Positions 1 to 10,212 of a DNA stretch of 64,000 nucleotides are shown piece by piece. The stretch lies in assembly GCF_032854445.1 (NCBI RefSeq), contig NC_088306.1:30911764-30975763 (forward strand), written 5' to 3'. Origin of the DNA: Liolophura sinensis. Its lineage: Eukaryota > Mollusca > Polyplacophora > Chitonida > Chitonidae. A program made the translations under genes and the position numbers. The notes under the pieces were generated by a model. It was not told where the DNA came from and made no database searches. It saw only the letters and a program-made list of their open reading frames with translations. Position 1 is the first letter of the stretch, and each line of letters begins with the position of its first letter.

Positions 1-135
1 GGCAAACGAAGTCTGCAGTGAAGTATTTGAGGGTCACACCAACTTACCAGCCTCCTGATACGTTATATTGTTTGTGAGTTTTAGACTTATTATTTGGTTT
101 TCCTTATGGAGCAATGGACAGTCTTGCAGACAACT
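1..135 (-). mobile_element. LINE ORF1 fragment, C-terminal part
   Basis: Read on the minus strand this matches the segment just after the zinc knuckles of LINE ORF1 in LINE-7 (about 36190-36320). It carries the same run encoding the region around FANVVKR and the basic segment before it. It is cut by the window edge on the left and by PLE-A at about 136-150 on the right. It is a dead fragment. Confidence 0.75.
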
Positions 136-149
136 TTTATGCAGATCAG

Positions 150-670
150 CATGTCATGTGTAACATCATGGCTGGCACCTCTGGTAGTACACCCTTACAT
201 ATTAATTGGAAAGAAGTAATCGTCCGTTACTTTTTGAACCACAGTCTGTTCGATTAAGGTTTATAACGCTCGTCATTTTCAAACTGTATCTAATACCGTT
301 TAACCTGGGGCTAGGGGCCGTAAAGGCTTATTACATCCGCATGATACCTTTATGAACAGTTGCAATCAAAGCGCGAATAAGTTGCCTTGTTTAACTGTAA
401 TTTGACCTGGAACTCATTCATGGACTACGAATTTGAACTATAAAATGGAATGCATGCCTGGAATATTCATTGTCTGCCCGGCATCATTGAAAACTTATGA
501 CCGCTTCTCTCCTGTGTTGGCTTTATTTCCTATTTGTATAACTTCTTACAAAACCAGTGTCTTTGCGACCTAGGGTTAAACGTTGTTTTGGAAATGGATC
601 TTGCGATTATCGACTTGGAACGCCGTTTGCAAACTACGATTGATATACGAATGTCGGACATGACGCTTAT
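150..670 (+). repeat. Penelope-like element terminal repeat (pLTR), upstream copy of PLE-A
   Basis: This stretch is repeated, with divergence, after the PLE-D ORF (60770-61350). Parts of it recur at 39764-40080, 41090-41347, 5112-5304 (inverted) and 56010-56540 (inverted). It includes a marker around 300-320 (AACCTGGGGCTAGG) and ends with the element terminus GACGCTTATA at about 662-671. Here the terminus runs straight into the 5' leader of the ORF, whereas the copies ending at 41347 and 5112 stop there against LINE sequence. A repeat found both before and after the coding region in direct orientation is the pLTR arrangement known for Penelope-like elements. Confidence 0.65.
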
Positions 671-681
671 ATTTTTTACCT

Positions 682-1746
682 GTGCATGTCCCGATTCTGC
701 TGGTGGTCTCTGCGCGACGAGGCCTCTGCACAATTATACCAATGACTGTGAATTACAATAACATGTATATCACTAACGCTGGGAATAGTGGTGCATGTTC
801 CCAGGGCGAGTCAATAAATGATTCGTTTGCATTAAGACCCATTTCCATCCAAATATCGGACATGTTTGAGAACATTAAACAAGGTATTTCCACCAAACCG
901 AGTTCTATCCAGCTGAAGGACTCTTTGACACTGAATTCCAAAAGCAAACATTTAACTATTTCCAATGTGGACATACCAATTGTCTTACATGTCCGTCATT
1001 TGACATGTCCGTCATCTGACACATTCGCCACTTTTATTTCTTCACTGAATGGTAAATGTTATACTGTTCATTCCTACGTTAACTTAAGTTGTATTGCCTC
1101 CATCTGTATTTACTTGGTAACATGCAGGAAGTGTGGTCAGCAATATGTTGGAAAGACCAGCCAGAAACTACATCTACGGGTGAACGGGCACCGTAAGTCC
1201 GTGCGCAAGAGACAAATGCTAATAGGCAAGCATTTCTCTCTTTCCGACCATGACGGGGACCATTTCAGCATTCAAATAATAGAATCGGTTTATCCATCAG
1301 CAAATGAGACAGATGTCGAATTTGAACGTAAAATCCATGACCGTGAGCTTTTCTGGATGCTAGAGATTGGTTCAGTCTTCCCATATGGGCTGAATGATAA
1401 CGTTATGGGTATCGGCAATGTAACATCTAGTCAACCGCATGACTCCATCGTAACAAATTTATTCAAATACCATAAACGTAGACCTCGGAGTCATGGTAGG
1501 AGGAAGTTCAGTAGAAACATGATTCACAAACACGTTACAGTTAGCTATTTAGTAGGATTGTCGTATGACACCAATAGCATGCATGCTCTACGCACAGTAT
1601 TTTATGCACTGGCACTGAATTTGCCAAAACAGATAGTTCAAGACGTATCCTATAACATACACAATTTTAATGTTCCACCTCACACTTTGTACGTCTGTGT
1701 CAAGACATATCGTGTTTTGAAACCCAACACAATCGACTTTTCCTAA
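682..1746 (+). CDS. Penelope-like element protein, N-terminal GIY-YIG endonuclease part
   Basis: This is a 354-residue open frame. Residues of about 140-250 form a GIY-YIG nuclease domain of the PLE type: IYLVTCRKCGQQYVGKT supplies both signature tyrosines, followed by the LRVNGHRKSV stretch with the likely catalytic arginine and histidine, then RELFWM with the acidic residue and FPYGLND. In PLEs this nuclease nicks target DNA for reverse transcription. The C-terminal third (KYHKRRPRSHGRR) is basic. The Cys-rich run expected before the domain (CGHTNCLTCP in PLE-C and PLE-D) lies in another frame here, so a frameshift near 960-1030 is likely. The first ATG is probably not the true start. The same domain recurs at about 40306-40860 and 59485-59997. 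Confidence 0.75.
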   Translation: MHVPILLVVSARRGLCTIIPMTVNYNNMYITNAGNSGACSQGESINDSFALRPISIQISDMFENIKQGISTKPSSIQLKDSLTLNSKSKHLTISNVDIPIVLHVRHLTCPSSDTFATFISSLNGKCYTVHSYVNLSCIASICIYLVTCRKCGQQYVGKTSQKLHLRVNGHRKSVRKRQMLIGKHFSLSDHDGDHFSIQIIESVYPSANETDVEFERKIHDRELFWMLEIGSVFPYGLNDNVMGIGNVTSSQPHDSIVTNLFKYHKRRPRSHGRRKFSRNMIHKHVTVSYLVGLSYDTNSMHALRTVFYALALNLPKQIVQDVSYNIHNFNVPPHTLYVCVKTYRVLKPNTIDFS

Positions 1747-2140
1747 AGATAAAGTATTTAGGCAGAGGCCTTGATTTAATTAACCTACCACGCATCTTTC
1801 ATGAACCTGATGTTCGTAGTGCTGTGCCTAATTATTTTAATATCCAAGAGCCACCTTGCATATCCTATGAGTATACAAAGCCTATCGCTTCCAAAATTTT
1901 CAATTATTCCCAGGCCTTCAAGGAGTTCGATTTGGCGACGTATACTTCTGGCGGCTATAATTGTGATTGTGAATCCTCAGTTTTTACCTACGACAAATGT
2001 AAACATCTCCTGACTGGTGACCATAACATAATTAAGAATCGTAATCTAAGGAATCTCTTTGTCAGAGGTCCTAAGCATAGAGAAAAGAGAAATGTCAATA
2101 TTCGATCAAACATAAAAAAATATCACCTCGGCACTTGAGG
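1747..2140 (+). pseudogene. Penelope-like element, region between GIY-YIG and RT (truncated)
   Basis: Read from about 1750, with the clearest open part at 1824-2138, this encodes the conserved pre-RT region of PLE proteins: LINLPRIF, a YTKPIASKIFN block, a CDCESS cysteine pair, then LLTGDHNIIKN and RGPKHRE. I recognise this string of motifs as the segment that precedes the reverse transcriptase in Naiad-like PLEs. It lies downstream of the GIY-YIG domain, so the nuclease is N-terminal, not C-terminal as in canonical Penelope. The copy ends at about 2140 before any RT motif. Confidence 0.65.
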
Positions 2141-2209
2141 AATACGTTAAAAATGGTCAAAACGGGAGAAAGGGGATTTCTCTCTAGAATTGGCTTGATT
2201 GTCAAAAAG

Positions 2210-2784
2210 AAGGGACCCCATGGGGTTTCCGGGGTGATAAGAATAGGACTTTAGCCCTCTAGGTAAGCTTGTCGTAAAAGTCGGCAAACCTAAAAGCTCT
2301 CCTGCGTGAGCCCGGTGAATATAATAGGTTTACATCTTCTCGGATGTGTGGGAGGCAACGGGGGAGCGACCTGTTTGCCGTGGGTTGCGACCCGTAATCT
2401 CCGAGGACGGGATCCTATTGGCTGAGGGTGTGTTGGTCTTGCGAGATCCTCACGCCCAACACGCCACTTTGGCCCTTACTTGGACAGAGACGGGGGTCAG
2501 GAGTCGGATGGGCCCGGTCCGATCAATCGGCTGGTCGCGTCAAAACCTACATCTGATCCAGTTTATTCTTTCATGTGCTGTGATGTAAAGTTGTGTCTTT
2601 CCCCAGACGTTCTTGTTCAGGGTCAGTGTAGAGGGCGGTGGCTAATGGGTCAATCGAGTAGATTGAGTTTAACCTTGTTGGTATAATTCAATCTGTTCGA
2701 GAATACCTTGCGTGGATTCTTTGTTTCTATTCACTGCTGGTCATCCGCAGAGGTAGATTCGCCCTTGCTGGCACTCCGTGGCGG
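2210..2784 (+). promoter_or_regulatory. LINE-1 5' UTR
   Basis: This non-coding leader is shared, in the same order, with 25357-25958 (plus), 12650-13215, 37033-37585 and 51570-52165 (minus) and 52168-53190 (plus, doubled). I-superfamily LINEs carry an internal pol II promoter in this position. No core promoter motif is clear to me, so promoter activity is inferred from position only. Confidence 0.6.
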
Positions 2785-4122
2785 GTGGGGGACACGTTGG
2801 GTGAAATTAATAAAACATACATCCTTCCTCGTCTCAACCTTCAGCAGTCGTTGGTAAAAAAGAAGAGAAATGAGTTTCCAGTAGAGCTTGAAACAGAAAA
2901 AGATTATTTTCCTACATGTTTGCTTATATCTAATAAAAATGTAGGCAACATGAAAATAAACCCATTCGTATTTAAAAAAAACATTATGCAGAAACGTTAA
3001 AACAGGACAAAAAATGAAATCTGGAAACATTTTGTTGGAAGTTTCCAGAAAACAACAATATATCAATTTGCTGAAAATTCAAAATATAGGAGTTTCTGTT
3101 TCTTCACATAATACAATAAACTGCTGTCATGGCATAATTCGTGACAGAGACCAAGACATTTCCGGACGAACTGAACAAAAAATAACTGAAGAGTTAAAAC
3201 ACCAAGAAGAGAAAAATGTGAAACGCTTCGTAATAAAAAATCTGGGAACCTCATTAAAAGCAACACATATATGTTAAAATTCAATAAACCGACACTTCCG
3301 TCATTTATATTTATCGGGCCATATAGTGTAAGGGGGGAGTTGTTTATACCCAGCCCCATCCGTGTGTTTCTCCTGCCAGCGGTTTGGCCACGGCAGGAGT
3401 CAATGCCACAACACACTGGTCTGCTTTAGAAGTGCGGAAGCAGGTCACGAGGGCTTCGACTGCACAAAAACAATAAAATGTAAGAATTGTAATGCAGCCC
3501 TCATGGCCTGTTCCAAGGACTGCCCTCTATTCAAACACGAAAAAGAAATCATAACCCTATAGTATGAAAACAATATATCATACCAGGAAGCGAAGCATCT
3601 GGTCTCTGTCACGCATGGTGTTACTACATCTAGATATGCCAATGTTGTAAGGAAAACCACTGCTTCTGTGGGGGCCCAAATAACTTTTACTTGGCCCATT
3701 GGCAAAGAACAGCCAAAGAAACTGGTCATGAATTCCTTTATTAAGACAGTCAGCTCCCTATCACAAACTGATATAAACCTATCTCAAAAACATAATACTT
3801 TACCTGATTATCCTGCACTTTTTTCATCTGACAACACATCATGTGATAATAAATCCAAATCTCATAAACCCGTTGATTCTTCACAGAAAGCAACGGATGA
3901 CAAAAATAAATCTGAGAAAAAATCAAAAGGGATAAACCTGGTGGCACCATGGAGCGTCCCTCTAAGGCCACTAGGGAACCAATCCAAACTTATAATAAGG
4001 AGGACGTTGATCCTTCAACTTCATGTGCAGACCTGATAGATACATCATCTGCACCTGGGAGATCTCCCAAAAAGGGTCGTCTTCGGTCCAGACATAAATC
4101 CTCAATATGTCTTCCTCCATAA
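2785..4122 (+). pseudogene. LINE-1 ORF1: gag-like nucleic-acid-binding protein, broken
   Basis: ORF1 proteins of this clade bind the element RNA. The pieces seen are an N-terminal part (2785-3000, 3014-3277, different frames) and a zinc-knuckle array (3362-3562). The first knuckle, CFSCQRFGHGRSQC, is intact. The second has lost a cysteine (CFRS) and the third has lost its histidine (NAALMAC where other copies have NGAHMAS). A basic Ser/Arg-rich C-terminus follows, up to about 4119. The start is damaged: related copies begin MALSQPS (18747, minus) or MAFPEII (51569, minus), and here that ATG is gone. The stop TAA at 4120-4122 overlaps the ORF2 ATG. There are at least three frameshifts. Confidence 0.8.
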
Positions 4123-7100
4123 TGTCTTCCTTAGACAAAATTATACAATGAAATTGTTGAGACCTTAAAGTAAATTTTATTGAAATAACACAGCTAGTTC
4201 AATCTTTAAATCCAGTAGCCCTGTGTCTTCACGAAACTCCCCTGAAGAAATCTGACAAAGATAAATTCTCTCTTAAAAATTATACACTTTACAGCACTTA
4301 TTCTGGTGAGGAACAGCGAGCTTATGGCGGCTCCTCTATTTTCGTAAATAATAATATAATTCACAGCTTCAGGTTGTGGCCGTCCGTGTTTCCTTGTTGG
4401 AAACAGGTACATTATGCTCACTCTATATTCCTCCTCATTCTTCTTTGTCAGTCTCTGAATTATATAACTTAAAAAAAAAAAACAGCTGCCATCCCCTTTT
4501 TATAATTATGGGGGACTTTCATGCCCATAACCCTTTATGGGGTAGTAATAGTATAAATAATAAAGGCAAAATATTGGAAGATTTTTTATAAAAAGATGAA
4601 CTGTGTTATTTCAATGATGGTTCTAATACCTAATTCATTCCAGGTAATGGTTTATGTTCTGCTATTGACCTCATTATCACGGATCCATTACTTTTCGCGG
4701 ATTTTTCTTGGAAGGTGCATGACGACCTCTGAGGTAGTGACCATTTTCCTATTGTCCCGAAGCATCTCACTTCTGATTCTTTAGAACGTGTAGCCAGGCG
4801 GAAATTTGATCAAGCAGATTGGGTGGCATTTGAGATGTTCTGTGAGGCTGATATCACCCCAGAGAATCTCAATGCTGCTGCTGATCCTTTGTTAACACTG
4901 CCATATTAACAGCAGCCGATAGAACCATACCAAAGACCTCGACAAATCCGAAGTCCAAAAGTAAACCCTGGTACGACCACGACTGTCGTAAAGTCATAAA
5001 AGACCGTAAAAAGGCCAAGCACAGATTTAATCATTGTCCTACTAATAATAACTTAAACCAGGTTCGTGTACTGAGAGCTAAGGCTCATCGATTACTCAAT
5101 ATAAGCGTCAAGTCCGACATTCCTATACCATTCGTAGTCCATAAATGGCGTTCCAAGTCGATAATCGCAAGATCCATTTCCACAACAACGTTTAACACTA
5201 ACTCCCGAAGACAAAGGTATGTAAGAAATTATAATAATAAAAATAAGAAGTAAAGCCGGTAACATAAAAGAGAGAAGCGGTCATCAGTTTTCAATGATGC
5301 CGGGCAGACAACGAATATTCCAAGTCCAAGAGACGATCTTGTTGGCCAAATTTTGTTTCGGGCATTACGTCAAAAACGCCCATGCGTAAGGTCTGGAACA
5401 TGGTTCAGAAACTTAAGGGCAAAAACAATAAAGCCAAAGTTCAGCATTTAAGAAGTGGAGACACCTTATTAACATCTCCGTCTGATATATCCAATAAACT
5501 AGTTGAACAATATCTCAAAAATCTTCTGCAGAAAACTACACTTCTGAGTTTCAGCATATTAAAGAACAGAAGAAAATAAAACTGCCCTTTTCTTCTAACA
5601 ATTTGGAACATTATAATCAGCCGTTCTCGATTGAGGAGCTTAAAACTTCATTGGAAAAGGCACATGATACTGCCTGCGGCCCAGATAATATATATTATAA
5701 GCTTCTGAACCATTTACCGTCTGAGCCACTTGAGACTCTCTTGGACTTGCTTAATAATATTTCGATAACTAGTAATTTACCCTCGTCATGGGGGGAGGCG
5801 TGTATTACCCCGGTGCCTAAACCGGGCAAGGATCATACCGATCCAAAGAATTATTGTCCCATAGCTCTTACCAGCTGCGTTTGTAAGACTATACAACGGA
5901 GGATAAACGATAGACTTGTTTAGTTTCTTGAAGCCAACAAGCTTTTATCTAATATTCAAGGTGGTTTTCGTGAAGGTCGATCTACTTTAGATGACCTTGT
6001 TCGATTCAAAACTTTTATTCGAAATGGTTTTATTATTAATAAAAATGTGGTGTCGATATATTTCGACCTTGAAAAGGCCTACGACACCACATGGAAATAT
6101 GGTATTCTGGGAGACATTTTACATTTGGGATTAAAAGGTCGCTTACCTTTATTTATATCTCAATTTTTATCTCATCGTAATTTTCAAGTATGGGTGGGGT
6201 CCACTCTTTTTGACTCTCATGAGCAGGAAATGGGTGTACCTCAGGCAGGTATCCTTTCACCAACACTGTTTAGCATAAAAATTAACAGTTTGGCTAAAAC
6301 ATTGACATCTGGCACTCAGGGTTCATTATATGTAGATCATTTTCTTATTTGCTACCGTGCTAAAGATATGAATAACATCGAGCGGCAACTGCAGCTTTGT
6401 CTCAGTAAGATCGAGAAATGGGCAGTTGCCAATGGTTATAGATTTTCAACGTCTATAACCGTCGGTATGCATTTTTGTAACAAACGGAAACATCATCTAG
6501 GCCCTGCACTTAATTTTTATGGTAAACCAGTGAAAATTGTTGGAGAAAATAAATTTATCGGGGTTATATTTGATAAGAAATTATCTTTTATACCTCATAT
6601 CAAAATGCTTAACGCTAAATGTACAAAGGCTCTCGATATAATCAAGGTCGTGTCTAGCGCCGACTGGGGTGCTGACCGATCAGTTTTACTTAATTTATAT
6701 CGTTCTCTGGTGAGGTCTAAATTGAACTATGGATTCATCATTAACGGTTCCGCTAGGAAGTCGTATATTAAAATGTTGGATCCGGTCCACCATCAAGGTT
6801 TGAGACTCAGCCTTGGTGCTTTTTGAACCACACCAGTAGACAGTTTACACGTAGAGGCTAACGAGCCTTTATATAACCGACGTATAAAACTGAGCCTTCA
6901 ATATGCTACTAAGCTTAAAGTTCATCCAACAAACCCTGCCTATGACTGTGTTTTCAATCCATTATATGTAGACAAATATACTAAATGTCATAACAAGATC
7001 CCTTCGTTCGGTGTTCGTGTTAAGGATCATATTGTGCGAGCCAACATTAAACTTGGGGACATAGCTCCGGTTTCTTTTCCGGAGTCGGCTCCATGGCTTC

Positions 7101-7886
7101 TTCCACAACCTAAATTGATATTTGACCTACGTAAATATAATAAATCAAATAGAAATCCTGTTATAATTCAGCAAGGTTTTGCTGAAATTAAGGCGAAATA
7201 TTCGAATTACAAATTTATATATACCGATGGGTCAAAAGATGGGGACACACCGAGTGGCAACTGCTGCCGTCTTAGAGCAGCGAGTTGCTTCTCTTCGTCT
7301 TCCAACCTCTTCGTCAATCTTTTCTATACTCCTGCCCTTATCATATGTTTTTTCTGGGCATGCCCAGCGGGCAATGATATGCAGCGACTCGCTTTCTTGC
7401 CTTTTGGCAATTAGGAACAATAAGTTTAAAAATCTGTTGATCCTCGGAATTTTAGCCATACATAGAAAATAGAGGTAAAGATATCATATTCTGCTGGATG
7501 CCAAGTCATACTGGTAAAAACTAGCAAAAGCTGCCCTTACTAAACCCTTGTCAAAATTTAAAATACCATACAATGATTTTATTCTTAAATATATTCGTCG
7601 CCTTTGGCAAGGTGAATGGGATCTGCAGATTTACAATAAACTGCATGTCATTCATCCTATCATTGGGTACAATAATTATACTAGCGAAAAGTTTCGTAGA
7701 AACCAAGTAGTTTTAACAAGGTGTCGTATTGGGCACTCTCGTCTAACACACAATTTCATCTTAGATAGGAGCAGTGCTCCCGAGTGTGTTGGATGTGATG
7801 CCCAACATGGCATCAAACATGTCTTAGTTGATTGTGTAGACTTTGCCCATGTTCGGGAGAGATTCTACAGTCAGCTCTATATATGA
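4122..7886 (+). pseudogene. LINE-1 ORF2: AP-endonuclease, reverse transcriptase, RNase H, broken
   Basis: ORF2 nicks target DNA and copies the element RNA into it. In order: endonuclease start QWNCRG at about 4150 and LCLHET at 4225; the GDFHAHNPLWGS block at about 4510; SDHFPI at about 4735; then a linker. The RT runs from 5603 (AHDTACGPDN, PVPKPGKDHTDPKNY) through FDLEKAYDTTW at 6060 and GVPQAGILSPTLF at 6232 to YVDH at about 6332. Active RTs have YxDD, so the second aspartate is lost. RNase H begins at YTDGSK (about 7217). The C-terminal motif ECVGCDAQHGIKHVLVDC is at about 7781. Breaks: TAG at 5921-5923, TGA at 6824-6826, several frameshifts, and a PLE fragment at 5112-5304. Confidence 0.87.
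5112..5304 (-). mobile_element. 5'-truncated Penelope-like element end inserted in LINE-1
   Basis: In reverse orientation this is the last ~190 bp of the PLE pLTR, ending exactly at TATAAGCGTC, the complement of the terminus GACGCTTATA. LINE sequence resumes on the right at AAGTCCAAGAGACG, and on the left stops at GATTACTCAA. In other copies these two join as ACTCAAGTCCAAG. The insertion is therefore precise, with at most a 2-bp duplication (AA). It is a heavily 5'-truncated retro-insertion. Confidence 0.75.
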
Positions 7887-8047
7887 TTTATTTGACAGCA
7901 CCGCAGGCGATGTTTTCATAAATTATTTGAGGGCCATTGGTGTCTATCATGAAATATAATTTGAATTGTCATAAATATTTACAGATAAAAACTTATATAC
8001 ATATAAATGTACTATTTTAAAGATATGTTGGTTTTCGAGTTTTAATT

Positions 8048-8311
8048 CCTAGCCGAATCGTAACGTAAATGATGGATCCATATTTCAATTTAGACCTCAC
8101 CAGAGAACGATATAAATTAAGTAAAACAGATCGGTTAGCAGCTCAAGCGGTGCTAGACGCGGCCTTAATTGTATTGAGAGCTTTTGTACATTTAGCTTTA
8201 AAGCATTTTTATATGAGGTATAAATTTGTTAATTTCTTATCAGATATAACCCCTAAATTTTTTTTCTCCAATAGTTTTCACTGGTTCACCATAAAAATTA
8301 AGTGTCTCCAT
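8048..8311 (-). mobile_element. LINE ORF2 fragment, RT C-terminal part
   Basis: The minus strand matches the RT thumb region seen at 48545-48720. It includes the segment reading LNFYGEPVKTIGEKKF and the run equivalent to AKCTKALDIIK (degraded). It abuts the 3' UTR of LINE-1 tail to tail. No other part of an element follows on either side. Confidence 0.7.
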
Positions 8312-8648
8312 AGTCAGAGGTTGTCGGAGGTTCTCCATTGTCTTCCCGAAAACCGAGTTGTTCATTCTCGTCTGTCGGCCATTTGTGCTTTTTCTGGCGT
8401 GGGGTTGGTGTTGTCTGGTGTTGTCAAGCACGTACTCATAATAAGGGTAATAACAATTATGGTTATCCAGCGACTCCCTACCTGAGCCTCAAAGGGGGTT
8501 TTCCGATGATCTCTTAGCTAATGCCCTAATGCATCTTGTAAGCCGTGGCTGTGCTAGATACTGTTATTCGGTTCACGCAAGGTGGGTGTGTTCACACGAG
8601 CGCCGATATATACAGTCAACCGCTTAAAGCCCTATATCTACAACACAC
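8312..8648. other. Unassigned sequence
   Basis: I see no coding frame or known repeat here. It separates a LINE scrap from the hairpin repeat that follows. Confidence 0.5.
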
Positions 8649-8960
8649 GAGTGAGTGAGTGCTTGGGGTTTAACGTCGTACTGAACAACTTTTCAGTCAT
8701 ATGACGACGAAGGAATACTTAGGGTGTATGTAATGTGTCTTCTTTTATCTAGTGCTTCTTGACTGAGGCGCCTTAACGGTACTCGAAGTCACGTCTAGTA
8801 TGTCGGGGGTTCAAACCAAACTCCGGACGGGTTCCATGCTAGGACGGGTATAGTATTGCAAAAGGCGAGCACACTTAACACGGGCGACTAGCTCCCACAG
8901 GCCTATGGAAAACAGTTCCCAGCACCTCGAATGCTAAATCGCCATTTCGCATTCACCTAT
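8649..8960 (-). repeat. Short retroelement with hairpin tail and (ACTC)n end
   Basis: Read on the minus strand, the element ends with a hairpin (CGTCGT 8674-8679 pairing with ACGACG 8704-8709, 24-nt loop), then a CCCCAAGCAC motif and (ACTC)n. The same head occurs as a 63-bp piece at 16878-16940. Further in, at about 8808-8830, a GGTTCAAACC motif resembles a pol III B box, but it reads in the plus orientation, so I do not claim a promoter. I know this repeat from bivalve genomic sequences. The inner limit (8960) is uncertain. Confidence 0.5.
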
Positions 8961-9190
8961 GCGAGTTAGATTAAGACGGGGTGTGGAAAAAGGCCACGGG
9001 AGTCCCAAAGCGCATATTTACATACAAAATAAAACCCTACGGGACTCCGGAGAGACGTGAGGTTTTGCCTCTTTTTACTTCGCCGTATAAGGATTCAGTT
9101 GACATGTTCAGTTCGGGTTTCTATCAGTGAGGCCATCTACGTCTTCACTGAGTTGGGTTGTCTTGTATGCCTGATCACCTATTTCCTCTG
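8961..9190. other. Unassigned sequence at the left edge of the virus-like block
   Basis: No coding frame is recognised. A short inverted repeat (GGAGTCCC at about 8998, GGGACTCC at about 9041) is visible. Base composition begins to rise in GC here. Confidence 0.4.
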
Positions 9191-9196
9191 GCTATT

Positions 9197-9465
9197 TCAT
9201 GTGTCTGCTCTTCTATAGTGCTTACAGCGCTGTACAGCTTGTGGATCATCCATACCTACAGCTATGGGTGCTGCGATTATTATGGACAACATCCCGACTC
9301 CCGCCACGCCTAGGCCTATAGTTGCCTTGAGTAGTGTGTTATGAATGCCACTGACCATGATGACGGCCCGGCGGTATTTCTTACATAAACCAGCTCTGAC
9401 ATTTCCCTCGTTTTCTAACTCCTTTTTCACAGCGCTTTTATAATGTAATCTCTACTCGTCCGGAC
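9197..9465 (-). pseudogene. Small membrane protein remnant in virus-like block
   Basis: The minus-strand frame encodes a charged N-terminal part (KKELENEG), a tyrosine-arginine stretch and then one long hydrophobic segment of about 30 residues rich in Gly, Ala, Val and Ile, typical of a membrane helix. The frame continues upstream of the only candidate start (a GTG) to about 9465, so the true N-terminus is missing or shifted. I do not recognise the family with certainty. It belongs by position and composition to the gene block at 9.2-12.6 kb. Confidence 0.4.
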
Positions 9466-9553
9466 CGTCAGTCGAGGGGAGGGCGGTGCGGAGCGTCAGT
9501 CGAGGGGAGTAGAGGGTGGATGTTGGTAGTGTTTGAATACAGATTGGCCATCT

Positions 9554-10185
9554 CTATGTGGGCGAAAGTGTAATGTTTAATTCTAGTCCTGACATGAGGA
9601 TAGTTTTTGTTCTTACCCGTTTCAACTGAATGCCATGCTCTAGATTTATTGGGCACATCTGCACCGGTTGTGCCACAGCGGCCTGGACATATAAATAGAT
9701 CCTCCTTTCAGAAATTTTGTGACAACAGTCACATCTATACCGACATGCTCTTCCAACCATCCGATCCTCAAAGCGAGGAAGGACATGGAAGGGATGGGAA
9801 ACGGCCTTACGACCCAATGATTACAGACGGCGCGGGTAATTGGGGAGATGGTGGAAATGGTGAGTTGACATTGAGCGAGGATTTTGAGTCAGGATCTCCT
9901 CCGATAATATAGCCCTCTTCCGGCCACCACATAACACGAACTTTCTCTCCCAGGATCGTGTACGAGAGGAAAGCCGTGCCGCGATTAAAACTAAAAGCTG
10001 CGACAGGAAGCCAGCAAATAGTGTTTTGTATTGTGGGTTGACAAATGCCGCCGTCTTTCCGCAGGTCTTCCATAGAACACCGGGAGTGCCCTCAGAAGTT
10101 TTCGGACGCGCTCACCTCGTCTAGGCGAACGAATATCTCTTTGTGAGGCGTCAGCTGGGGCAGTTGATCTCCTTCTGAAACCCAT
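9554..10185. other. Ambiguous coding remnants on both strands
   Basis: Overlapping open frames occur on the plus strand (9607-9912) and on the minus strand (9554-9817, 9807-10073, 9991-10185). The minus set can be read as one decayed gene with frameshifts. It has an aromatic segment (VRVMWWPEEGYIIGG) and, further on, a Cys-rich stretch (CRYRCDCCHK). The plus frame is acidic and Gly-rich at its end. I cannot decide which is real. No family is recognised. Confidence 0.3.
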
Positions 10186-10212
10186 TTATGGGCCTAAAGT
10201 TCTTGCACATTA

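Larger units (their letters stand above)
2210..8047 (+). mobile_element. LINE-1: near full-length I-superfamily (Nimbus-like) non-LTR retrotransposon
   Basis: The order is a 5' UTR (2210-2784), ORF1 (about 2785-4122), ORF2 (4122 to about 7886) and a 3' UTR (to about 8047). The 5' end has the palindrome CCCCATGGGG at 2216-2225, which recurs in variant form at the start of other copies (25365, 37578, 52152). The 3' UTR breaks off at about 8047 before the hairpin and (ATTC)n tail seen in LINE-5. The assignment rests on the combination of a gag-like ORF1 with CCHC knuckles, an APE-type endonuclease, RT with FDLEKAYDTTW and an RNase H domain. The copy has stops, frameshifts and one inserted PLE fragment, so it is not functional. 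Confidence 0.88.

Noticed and set aside
8069-8485. 138-residue plus-strand open frame
   Set aside because: The first two thirds are the antisense of a LINE RT fragment (8048-8311); the rest has no recognisable pattern.
8808-8830. tRNA gene suggested by the GGTTCAAACC motif
   Set aside because: No cloverleaf can be folded around it; it is at most a B-box-like remnant.
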